Assembly: GCA_938045445.1 (NCBI GenBank)
Contig: CALIMM010000016.1
Location: forward strand, 1 to 64,000
DNA length: 64,000 bases
Source: an uncultured Candidatus Saccharibacteria bacterium
GTDB taxonomy: Bacteria; Patescibacteriota; Saccharimonadia; Saccharimonadales; Saccharimonadaceae
Direction: 5' to 3'
A model generated the notes under the pieces. The model did no database searches. It was not told the origin of the DNA and saw nothing but the letters and a program-made list of their open reading frames with translations. The position numbers and the translations under genes are program-made. This document shows, in pieces, positions 27,222-34,914 of this stretch (the stretch's first letter is position 1; the number at the start of each line of letters is the position of its first letter).

Positions 27222-28901
27222 TTAGTTATTTAAAAATTCCTCTATTATTTTAAATTTGGCCTTTGTATCATCGGAAACTGCAGCAATATTGCTAGAATAT
27301 TTATCATAGAACTCTCTTGCAAAAATAACCTTACCTACACCCGAACTCTTAATGTTCTCTATCACTGTTTTTGAGTCGTTATATTCAATATTAAAAGATT
27401 TAAAAACTTCTTTCCAGTCATCTACTCCTATTTGATTTTCAATACCATCCGAATTACGGATTTTTAATACTACCGACTTAAAACCTTCGCCCTCCTCATC
27501 ATTGAAAAATGCTTTCTTGATCTTATTGTAAACCTTCCTCCCTTGACCGTCATCATCAACCATAGCTTTTATCTTTACGCCCCATCCGTACAATATGGCA
27601 AATATATTCGGTATCTGATCTACTCCAGACGATGGTACTATAGTAAACTTATCTCCAAACATAGCTTTCATATAATAGTATTCGGTAATACCCTCGACTA
27701 CAAATACCATCTTTTTTGCGATAGGATCTGTAAGCGTAACCATCCCAAGGGCCGAACGTATTGGGGTCAATGCATCCAAAGATCCTGTAGAAGTAGTTAG
27801 TTGTGATATAGTCCTAAACTTAGATCCTTCTTCATTATTCCTATCGACAAAAATTAGCCTAGAAAAGTCTACATCACTTCCACCCAATAAGATAGGCTGA
27901 TGTGTGCTATATACAACCTGTATACCAGGCTTTTCGCTAATCTCCTCTATCACTTTCTTTACATCTTGCTGTGCAACCTCGTGGAGGCCCTGACCCGGCT
28001 CATCTATAAGCAACAGCATGCTACCTTCTTTAAATTCAACCTCGTGTGCACGCAATTTTAATATAAACCCTGCAAACCATTGAAATCCTTGCGATTTTTG
28101 GGATATTTTCAAAGGCATGTTATCACCTTGATCTATATAAAAATTTACATATGATGTAAATGAATCTGGTGTAGGGATTATATCAATCTTATAGCTATAG
28201 TTTGACTCCTCATTCGAAATCTTTTGATGCCAGTAGCGGTTGAGCGATTCGCTTGCTGCCTCCTCAGCCCTTACCTTTTGCATAGTCCGTTTTTGGTCGG
28301 AGCTACCATACTGCATCAGATCTTTAAAGTCTATATTATAGACATGTTGAAAGTCCTGTATTGCTTGGTTCGTGTCTATATCGTTGAACTCTGCCTTTCC
28401 TGGCAGCACATTCTCTTTAAAAGATGAGTAAAATACTATCTTGGGACGAATAGAATCGAAATAATCCTCTGGTATAAACTTTTCTTCTTGGTCGCCAAGG
28501 CTACTGTTGTAGTCATCTATAATGCTTTGTGCTTCGTTTGTCTGCACAAATTTTATCAATTCGTGGGATGACTCTTCTATGCTACCTCTAGTAAATTTAA
28601 CACCCTCCTTTTTATAATAATCGGCTAACTTCTCATTCGTCCTGTTCGCTAGGTCCCCATATTCACTATCATTAAGCCAAAAAACCAGATCTATTTCAGG
28701 ATGGCTATCTAAACGCAAGTCATCCTCCTCAAAAGTAGAGTATGCTCCCTCCTCAAAAAATCGTAACGCACGCAAAAAAGAAGTCTTACCCGACTCGTTC
28801 TGCCCAGCCAATATAGTGATAGGGTCTCTCTTTGATAAATACACCCAGCCCGAATCTTTAATTGACTTAAAATTTTGTATACGGACCTTACCTAATATCA
28901 T
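27222..28901 (-). CDS. OLD-family ATPase with TOPRIM nuclease domain
   Basis: The 559-residue protein begins IRIQN-type (KVRIQNFKSIK) with Walker A GQNESGKT at 33-40, and LLIDEPGQGLHE near 299 (Walker B). The C-terminal TOPRIM domain starts with VVEGITEYYYM near 400 and has MVDDDGQGRK near 452, supplying the acidic metal ligands. OLD nucleases, such as phage P2 Old and GajA of the Gabija system, cut DNA and act in defence. The gene overlaps the hsdS end by 4 bases and lies one base before hsdR, a fixed place inside the type I operon. It is strikingly AT-rich compared with hsdR and hsdM. Confidence 0.87.
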   Translation of the reverse strand: MILGKVRIQNFKSIKDSGWVYLSKRDPITILAGQNESGKTSFLRALRFFEEGAYSTFEEDDLRLDSHPEIDLVFWLNDSEYGDLANRTNEKLADYYKKEGVKFTRGSIEESSHELIKFVQTNEAQSIIDDYNSSLGDQEEKFIPEDYFDSIRPKIVFYSSFKENVLPGKAEFNDIDTNQAIQDFQHVYNIDFKDLMQYGSSDQKRTMQKVRAEEAASESLNRYWHQKISNEESNYSYKIDIIPTPDSFTSYVNFYIDQGDNMPLKISQKSQGFQWFAGFILKLRAHEVEFKEGSMLLLIDEPGQGLHEVAQQDVKKVIEEISEKPGIQVVYSTHQPILLGGSDVDFSRLIFVDRNNEEGSKFRTISQLTTSTGSLDALTPIRSALGMVTLTDPIAKKMVFVVEGITEYYYMKAMFGDKFTIVPSSGVDQIPNIFAILYGWGVKIKAMVDDDGQGRKVYNKIKKAFFNDEEGEGFKSVVLKIRNSDGIENQIGVDDWKEVFKSFNIEYNDSKTVIENIKSSGVGKVIFAREFYDKYSSNIAAVSDDTKAKFKIIEEFLNN

Positions 28902-30112
28902 ACAAACATCCTTTGCAATAATCCTTTTTTAAATTGTTTTGTTTTATCCAGCTGTTGGCGGGTGAGGGCGATTTTTTCATCTAAAGCAGAGAGAAATGCG
29001 GCAATTTTTTGCTGCTCAGCCATACACGGTACTCTGACCTTAAACCCTGAAAATTCTGCCTTGTTGATAATAGGTAGTGTTGTATTAGCTTGCGTTGCCC
29101 TAATTCTTGGGGTCATATTTAAAAGACAGTAGTACAGATATTCGTTATCTATACATTGCCTCGTAATTATAGAGTTGATCTGTTGATTTGTAACAGAGGG
29201 TCTTTTCGTTATGGACATTTTACCTATAGAAGCTATACAGGTAAAGGATATAGACCCAGGAGGTAGCACCCTTAGATTACTTATCTCTGCTAGGGTTCTC
29301 TCTGTAGGTTTCTGATATTTTCCATCGTCTATATCGCTTGGTGTAATAAAATCAATAGTACCGCCCCATAAAGACCTGTTTGAAGTTGCAGGAGTTTTAC
29401 CTGTTATTATTTTCCCTATCTCCCCCAGCCGCTTCTCTTGCCACGCTGGGAAGTGTGAGCCATCTGGGCGAGTGAAACGCAGTTGCTGACTAAACAGCTG
29501 TTGCATAGCGCCGCGCTTGTACGCTTCTAGCTGCTGCACCTTGCACTCTAGCAGCGCCACCCGCTTGTCCACCGCAGCAAGAAATGCGGCAATTTTTTGC
29601 TGCTCAGCTGCACCGGGTACTATTAATTTTATATCAAAGAAATCATCAACAGATATATTAAGCAAACCATGATTACGAGCACCTTCCTGCGCAATCTTTT
29701 GGATCTCTCTATTATGTTTACCCGATTCAAAGTACTGATCAAAGAAAACTTCACTTCCTGGCTGCCTTAAGGAGAAGCAGATATACAGTGTAGAAACCAC
29801 TCCTTTATCTTGGGTGAGGCGCTTAATAGCACCTACCGGGTACCCCTTCGAGTAACTTTTGTTATAAGCATAGTCATTTTTATGCAATAAATAGTAGCCT
29901 TGCACATTCTTTGCCGCTACAATCTTCGAAAAAAATTTGTCCTGACTAACTAAGCCGTACTGTGCAGATATTGTTAATATATTCTGATTGTTCTCTTTAT
30001 TTTTACTCGTAACACGGCAAAATATATCTTTGAATTTAGCCTCTCTCCACTCACCCGTAAACTCTGGGAAACGAATTTGAGGTACGCTACCATTAGTCTT
30101 ATTATTGGTCAT
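28898..30112 (-). CDS. hsdS: Type I restriction specificity subunit
   Basis: The 404-residue protein has two target-recognition domains (about 10-165 and 215-365), each followed by a helical spacer beginning AEQQKIAAFL (about 172-215 and 365-404). HsdS sets the DNA sequence recognised by the methylase and nuclease. The two spacers are encoded by a shared 29-base direct repeat, allowing exchange of recognition domains by recombination. The recognition domains are AT-rich, the spacers are not, as expected for a mosaic gene. It is separated from DUF3800 by 121 bases. Confidence 0.93.
   Translation of the reverse strand: MTNNKTNGSVPQIRFPEFTGEWREAKFKDIFCRVTSKNKENNQNILTISAQYGLVSQDKFFSKIVAAKNVQGYYLLHKNDYAYNKSYSKGYPVGAIKRLTQDKGVVSTLYICFSLRQPGSEVFFDQYFESGKHNREIQKIAQEGARNHGLLNISVDDFFDIKLIVPGAAEQQKIAAFLAAVDKRVALLECKVQQLEAYKRGAMQQLFSQQLRFTRPDGSHFPAWQEKRLGEIGKIITGKTPATSNRSLWGGTIDFITPSDIDDGKYQKPTERTLAEISNLRVLPPGSISFTCIASIGKMSITKRPSVTNQQINSIITRQCIDNEYLYYCLLNMTPRIRATQANTTLPIINKAEFSGFKVRVPCMAEQQKIAAFLSALDEKIALTRQQLDKTKQFKKGLLQRMFV
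28992..29020. repeat. 29-base direct repeat in hsdS, copy 1
   Basis: This stretch, encoding part of the C-terminal spacer helix of HsdS, is identical to 29580-29608. The copies are 588 bases apart. Confidence 0.8.
29580..29608. repeat. 29-base direct repeat in hsdS, copy 2
   Basis: This stretch, encoding the central spacer helix of HsdS, is identical to 28992-29020. Recombination between the copies would delete or exchange one recognition domain. Confidence 0.8.
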
Positions 30113-30196
30113 TACTTTCTTTACCTTATGATAAACTTTTAAACGCTGCCTTGGTATTGCCGTAGCTGAATGCTTATGTTACTATGAAGTTGCCGG

Positions 30197-30234
30197 AAGG
30201 TTCGAGTTGGGTTTCTTGTCCATGCTTGAACCTT
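30197..30234. repeat. Inverted repeat after the DUF3800 gene
   Basis: AAGGTTC at 30197-30203 and its complement GAACCTT at 30228-30234 flank a 24-base loop, in the gap between DUF3800 and hsdS and touching the DUF3800 stop codon. There is no T-run after it, so a terminator is not supported; it may be an RNA stem that limits read-through or processing. Confidence 0.4.
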
Positions 30235-30983
30235 CATTTTTTGTTCTTTGCTTTTGAAAAGTCGATAGTCCATACCTTTATGTACTTAGGATTGTTCTGA
30301 GTAAAGTTTTCCTTAATATTGCAGTTAAAAACTTCCTGAAACATATCAACAACAGAAAATCTTACCTGGTCACTCTTTGTATAATCACTCTCACTTTTAA
30401 GTCCTAGGCTGATTATACCGCCCAAAATGTCACAACACTGTAACCCAATCGAGGCGTGTGATTCTATTGGTACAACTGTTCGTATTTTTTCAGACTGCAC
30501 AATCTCATCCCATGATAATCCTGGATCAAATTCATCAGGCATAAAAATACCTTCCCCTTTAAAACAATGCTTGAAGTACAGACGAACTATACGCTTATAC
30601 ATATCTACATGTTTTGTGTGTTTATAATACGGGTCCCTTCTATCTATAACTACAGCAGTAAATCTAAACTCAACCTTATAAGCCAGAACTTTTACAAGGT
30701 CTTCAAAAAACTTCTTATTTTCTTTAGTTACCTTCTTAAATTTTAGCTCAAAAGCACTAGGCTTCTTTGCAAAATTATACAACTGGTCAATATCATTCTG
30801 ATCCTTTAGCTGCTGAACTCTTGTCTTTCTGTTTTTATCAGCGAGCCCTCTGATTTGGTCACGAATACGACGTATTCCTATATGAAATGCATTAACATCA
30901 CTAACCTCAAGAAAACCACATATAAAAAACCTATCCGACTCGGCATTACCGGTCTCATCCATAAACACCACAGGAAGATCCAT
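30234..30983 (-). CDS. DUF3800-family protein in the type I operon
   Basis: The 249-residue protein starts VVFMDETGNAESDRFFICGF and later has VVIDRRD and a C-terminal LQCCDILGGIIS, the pattern of DUF3800, an RNase H-like fold with conserved acidic residues. Its members occur in phages and defence islands; a nuclease role is likely but not proven. The ATG overlaps the hsdM stop (TGATG), so it is coupled to the methylase. A GTG three bases earlier is also possible. It is AT-rich relative to hsdM, suggesting separate acquisition. Confidence 0.82.
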   Translation of the reverse strand: MDLPVVFMDETGNAESDRFFICGFLEVSDVNAFHIGIRRIRDQIRGLADKNRKTRVQQLKDQNDIDQLYNFAKKPSAFELKFKKVTKENKKFFEDLVKVLAYKVEFRFTAVVIDRRDPYYKHTKHVDMYKRIVRLYFKHCFKGEGIFMPDEFDPGLSWDEIVQSEKIRTVVPIESHASIGLQCCDILGGIISLGLKSESDYTKSDQVRFSVVDMFQEVFNCNIKENFTQNNPKYIKVWTIDFSKAKNKK

Positions 30984-32524
30984 CACTCCATTCCCTCAAT
31001 CCCCAGTTCCTGGCAAAAGGCCGCAATGATCTTATCCACCTCGGCCAGCTGAGTATTAATTTGGCGAATGTCATGCGCGGTGGCGGTAAGGTCAATTGGC
31101 GCCTCTTCTTCGAAGGTATCTACATAGCGCGGGATGTTAAGGTTGTAGTCATTCTCGGCTAGCTCTGTTGGCTCAGCGATGTGGCTGTATTTATCTACCT
31201 CTGCCCAGTTAGCGTACGTGTCTATAATCTTATTAATATTATCTGCGCCTAATTGGTTTTGGTTCTTGCCCTTAATAAATTCACGGCTGGCATCGATAAA
31301 TAGTACGCCACTATGCGTGCGGCACTTTTTAAATACCAAAATACAAGCCGGAATGCTGGTACCGTAGAACAAATTTGCCGGCAGACCAATCACCGCATCA
31401 AGCAAATTCCGCTCGATAGTGTGCTGGCGAATCACACCTTCTGCCGCGCCGCGGAATAGCGCCCCATGCGGCATAACAACCGCCATGGTGCCATTATCCG
31501 CCAGGTGGTGCAACATGTGGGTAATAAAGGCATAGTCTGCCTTGCTACTTGGCGCCAATCTACCCCATGGGCTAAAGCGTTCATCATTCGCATGCAGTGG
31601 GTTTTTGTCACCCGCCCACTTGGCACTAAAGGGTGGGTTGGCCACCACTGCCTCAAAGCGCTGACTCAGATGCTGTGGATGCTCAAGCGTATCATCGTTC
31701 TTGATATCAAACGCATCAAAGTGAATATCGTGCAAAATCATATTCATGCGGGCTAGGTTGTAGGTGGTACCGTTCATTTCCTGGCCAAAATATTCACTCA
31801 CCTGGGCATGCCGCCCAATTCGTAGAAGCAGTGAGCCCGAGCCGCAAGTTGGGTCATACACACTCCGAATACGCGTTTTGCCCAGCGTCACGATGCGCGC
31901 AAGAACTTCGCTTACCTCTTGTGGCGTGTAGAATTCACCAGCCTTCTTGCCTGCACCACTAGCGAACTGGCTAATAAGATATTCGTAGGCGTCACCCAAA
32001 ATATCGATTTGGCTATTACCTAGCTGGAAGTCAATAGTGCCGAGGTGGCGAAGCACTTTAGCAATTAGCTCAGCACGCTCGCCCACAGTTTTACCAAGCT
32101 TGGTAGAGTTAAGATCTAGCTCAGAAAACAGATGGTCAAAATCGTCCTGGCTACTGGTGCCGACAGTACTCTGCTCTATATGGTTCAAAATAGCCTGCAA
32201 ATCTTCGATAAAATCGCTCAGCTCAGTGCGCTCTGCCATTCGCGTAAAAAGCTCACTTGGCAGCAAGAAATACCCCAAGCTATCGAGCGCTGCACTACGG
32301 ATTTCATGAATAAAATCAGCATCCGTATCGTTGAGCTGGCAGTACGTTGTGCCCTCGCTCTCTAGCAATCCATCCGCATAGAGCTCAAGCTTTTCAGATA
32401 GATATTTATAGAAAATAAAGCCAAGAATATAGTCACGGAACTCATCGGCATTCATCTTACCACGCAGATCATTCGCAATATTCCATAGTGACGTTTGTAG
32501 TTGGTGTTTTTGGTCTTCAGACAT
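30983..32524 (-). CDS. hsdM: Type I restriction methylase subunit
   Basis: The 513-residue protein has the N-terminal helical HsdM domain (about 5-150) and an N6-adenine methylase domain with DPTCGSGSLLLRIG (SAM binding, motif I) and NPPFSAKWAG (catalytic motif IV). With HsdS it methylates the recognition site; with HsdR added it forms the nuclease. It is the first gene of the operon and overlaps DUF3800. A TATAAT lies about 30 bases upstream and a GGGG site before the ATG. Length and motifs are intact. Confidence 0.95.
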   Translation of the reverse strand: MSEDQKHQLQTSLWNIANDLRGKMNADEFRDYILGFIFYKYLSEKLELYADGLLESEGTTYCQLNDTDADFIHEIRSAALDSLGYFLLPSELFTRMAERTELSDFIEDLQAILNHIEQSTVGTSSQDDFDHLFSELDLNSTKLGKTVGERAELIAKVLRHLGTIDFQLGNSQIDILGDAYEYLISQFASGAGKKAGEFYTPQEVSEVLARIVTLGKTRIRSVYDPTCGSGSLLLRIGRHAQVSEYFGQEMNGTTYNLARMNMILHDIHFDAFDIKNDDTLEHPQHLSQRFEAVVANPPFSAKWAGDKNPLHANDERFSPWGRLAPSSKADYAFITHMLHHLADNGTMAVVMPHGALFRGAAEGVIRQHTIERNLLDAVIGLPANLFYGTSIPACILVFKKCRTHSGVLFIDASREFIKGKNQNQLGADNINKIIDTYANWAEVDKYSHIAEPTELAENDYNLNIPRYVDTFEEEAPIDLTATAHDIRQINTQLAEVDKIIAAFCQELGIEGME

Positions 32525-32725
32525 TCATTTCCCCTTTGGTAATATGTTCGTATTATACACCGAAAACTTTGGTTTCCTACAGCTTGCTGCGTTCTTGTTC
32601 TTTACGATTGTCCCCTGTTGTCATGCCACTCATTATACTGCAAGCGCCCCTAATTAACGAGGTTGGTTTGAACGCTATATTGTCGTCGGTTGTTCCCCCA
32701 CCCCACAGTCTGCTACAATAAAATC

Positions 32726-33355
32726 ATGTCCGAGCCGCGCGGAGTGATTTATGTTATGACCAGTGCCATTGAGGGCTTGGTCAAGATTGGCAAGACCAGC
32801 ACCGATCGCTTCGAGGCGCGCATGCAGTACCTCGAATCTAACGGCTATTCTAATATCACTGGGCTGCAGCGGCTGGTCGCCATTGAGGTAGATAATTACC
32901 ACAAAAAGGAACAGCTCCTGCACGAAGTCTTTAGCAAGCACCGCATTGGCCGGAGCGAGTTCTTTGCGCTCGATGAGTATCTTATCCAGCGGCTGCTGCT
33001 TGCCCTTGATGGCACGCAGATTTACCCCAAGCCAACTCAATCCGCTAGCAAAGCCGACTCGTTCGAAGCCGTTACCGCCGCGCACCAGCAAGATCAGCGC
33101 TTTAGCTTTTATAAAAAGGGTATCGACAAGGGCGCGAGCATTCACTTTATCAAAGACCCAGTCATCACCGCCGTTGTGGCCGGCCCACGCGAGGTAACCT
33201 ACGGCGGCAAAACCTGGCGCCTATCTGCCCTGACCCGCCTAATCTACACCCAACGCGGCGAAGTCAACAACTCCGGTGCATACCGCGGCGCCGACCACTG
33301 GACGTACGGTGGCGTGAAGCTGACGAAGCTAGTGGATAAGATACAGAGCCAATGA
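32726..33355 (+). CDS. GIY-YIG-type nuclease with C-terminal RAMA-like domain
   Basis: The 209-residue protein has an N-terminal GIY-YIG fold of the T5orf172/MUG113 type (GVIYVMTS, then LVKIGKTS, later HKKEQLLHEVF and EFFALDEY). The C-terminal half (about 125-205) looks like a small modified-DNA-reader domain of the RAMA kind. Such combinations occur beside restriction genes and may cut modified DNA. It is divergent from hsdM. The gene is leaderless: TACAAT at 32714-32719 ends 6 bases before the ATG at 32726. Confidence 0.75.
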   Translation: MSEPRGVIYVMTSAIEGLVKIGKTSTDRFEARMQYLESNGYSNITGLQRLVAIEVDNYHKKEQLLHEVFSKHRIGRSEFFALDEYLIQRLLLALDGTQIYPKPTQSASKADSFEAVTAAHQQDQRFSFYKKGIDKGASIHFIKDPVITAVVAGPREVTYGGKTWRLSALTRLIYTQRGEVNNSGAYRGADHWTYGGVKLTKLVDKIQSQ

Positions 33356-33480
33356 CGCACTCTCGTTGTTTCAGGTGTCGATCTTTGCTGAATCAAACTC
33401 AATCCCGGTCACAGGGCGCTTAATGAGGTAAGATCATCAATCGAGCTACCAAGCAAAAGATGATCAAGAAAATCCCTCTA

Positions 33481-33510
33481 TTGACATACCCTTTAGTGAT
33501 TTCATATACT
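33481..33510 (+). promoter_or_regulatory. Strong sigma-70 type promoter of the TetR/reductase operon
   Basis: TTGACA at 33481-33486 and TATACT at 33505-33510 are 18 bases apart. The start of transcription would fall near 33517, inside the inverted repeat that follows. Confidence 0.78.
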
Positions 33511-33511
33511 A

Positions 33512-33539
33512 TGAATGAATATAAAAATTTATTCATTCA
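33512..33539 (+). promoter_or_regulatory. Perfect inverted repeat, likely TetR operator
   Basis: TGAATGAATA at 33512-33521 is repeated as its exact complement TATTCATTCA at 33530-33539, with an 8-base spacer. It begins 2 bases after the -10 box, so a bound dimer would block the promoter. The TetR gene directly downstream is the natural candidate for binding it. Confidence 0.75.
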
Positions 33540-33568
33540 GAGCATTACAACCAAGGAGGTTACGAGCA

Positions 33569-34135
33569 TTGGACAAGAAGCAAGCATTAAAAACAGCCGC
33601 CTATGACGTCTTTTCAAAAAAGGGTTATAAAGAGGCCGGGATCTCAGAAATTGCAAAACAAGCTGGCGTAGCAGTTGGTTCTTTTTACAACTACTACAGC
33701 GGCAAGGAGGCTATCTTTCTGGATGTGTACGTTGAGGAGAACGACCGCGTTCGCCAAGCGATGATGGACGACATTGATTGGCAGCAGGATTTGGTTGAGC
33801 TTGTAAGGCAGATTTTTGAACAGTCACAAAGCCTCGTTTCGTCCAATAAAATTCTGGCGGAATGGCATAATCCAGCCGTCTCTCGTACACTACGTGGTTA
33901 TTATTCTTCGGGTAAGGGTAAGGCTACGAATACCTTCCATCAGTTTTTAGTCGAAACCTTTACTAATCGTATGGTGGCAGAAGGACATTCAGAGGAAAAG
34001 ATTCAGGATATTTTACAGGTTTATAATTTGTTTTACTACATGGATATACATATCACCGAAGGTGATTTTCCGGGTATCGGTAGGACGCTAGAAGTACTTG
34101 CCACTAACTTTGTGAAAGGTATGTTTACATCATGA
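33569..34135 (+). CDS. TetR-family regulator, probably self-repressing
   Basis: The 188-residue protein has a TetR helix-turn-helix (ISEIAKQAGVAVGSFYNYYSGKEAIF, about 25-50) and a helical ligand domain with NKILAEW as in the other TetR here. The chosen TTG start at 33569 has a strong AAGGAGG site 9 bases before it. An ATG at 33515 is open in the same frame but lies at the promoter start and inside the inverted repeat. It is translationally coupled to the following gene by an ATGA overlap. Composition is more AT-rich than average, suggesting transfer, perhaps from Firmicutes. Confidence 0.88.
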   Translation: MDKKQALKTAAYDVFSKKGYKEAGISEIAKQAGVAVGSFYNYYSGKEAIFLDVYVEENDRVRQAMMDDIDWQQDLVELVRQIFEQSQSLVSSNKILAEWHNPAVSRTLRGYYSSGKGKATNTFHQFLVETFTNRMVAEGHSEEKIQDILQVYNLFYYMDIHITEGDFPGIGRTLEVLATNFVKGMFTS

Positions 34136-34908
34136 AAAGGAGTAAAAAAATGGTAATCATCGTTATAGCTATTCTTGTGGTTATAGGCCTTGTCACTTGG
34201 GGTGTCATCGCCTACTTAGGGAGAGGCCAAACGTTATCGGTCACATCAATCGAAAACCCTCGCGGCGACCTCCACGTCATTCACCTAGCAAAACCTGATA
34301 ATATGACGTGGAAAGCCAGCTCCTACGCCAAGATCACGCTACCCAGTACGGCATCTGATGGTGAAAAGAATGATCATAAGGGCGAACAGATAAGTCGTTG
34401 GCTGAGTATCGCCTCTAGTCCTGAGGATAATGAAATCGTCATAGTGACGCACAATAGCGGTAGTCCTTATAAAAAAACTTTGACTAGCCTACCAGCAGGT
34501 AGTCAGGTCAAGGTGAGTTGGCTGGAATCTTCTTTGTCAGTTACAGACAGCAACGAGCCACTGGTTTGCTTTGCATCTGATGTCGGTATCTCGGCGATGC
34601 GACCAATTGTCAGGCAATGGGCCGGTAAACGCCCTATCATGCTCTATCATCTAGACAAGGGAGTAACGGTCTTTGACAAGGAGCTCTCGGAATTAGCAAA
34701 TAAAACAGCCAATGTCACCTATGAAACCAATGCCAGTCTTTCCCTGAGTCAAGAACGCTTTAAAAAGTCGATAGATACGTACGACAAGAAAGCTCAGTAT
34801 CTCTTAGCTGGACAGCCTGATGATGTAAAAGCGATGAAGAAACTCCTTACAGATAAGGGAATTGATAGCAAGAATGTTAAATCAAGCACTTTTCGTGGGT
34901 TGAAGTAG
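34132..34908 (+). CDS. Membrane-anchored ferredoxin-reductase-like flavoprotein
   Basis: The 258-residue protein has an N-terminal membrane helix (about 8-30) and a domain of the ferredoxin-NADP reductase fold: an FAD-type SRWLSIASSPED segment near 87-98, then CFASDVGISAMRPIVRQW, the nucleotide-binding region, and LLAGQPDDVKAMKKLL near the end. It would be an electron-transfer enzyme at the membrane; the partner is unknown. The ATG at 34132 overlaps the TetR stop. A second ATG at 34150 has a better AAAGGAG site and may be the real start. It forms a two-gene operon with TetR. Confidence 0.72.
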   Translation: MKRSKKMVIIVIAILVVIGLVTWGVIAYLGRGQTLSVTSIENPRGDLHVIHLAKPDNMTWKASSYAKITLPSTASDGEKNDHKGEQISRWLSIASSPEDNEIVIVTHNSGSPYKKTLTSLPAGSQVKVSWLESSLSVTDSNEPLVCFASDVGISAMRPIVRQWAGKRPIMLYHLDKGVTVFDKELSELANKTANVTYETNASLSLSQERFKKSIDTYDKKAQYLLAGQPDDVKAMKKLLTDKGIDSKNVKSSTFRGLK

Positions 34909-34914
34909 TGGCTG

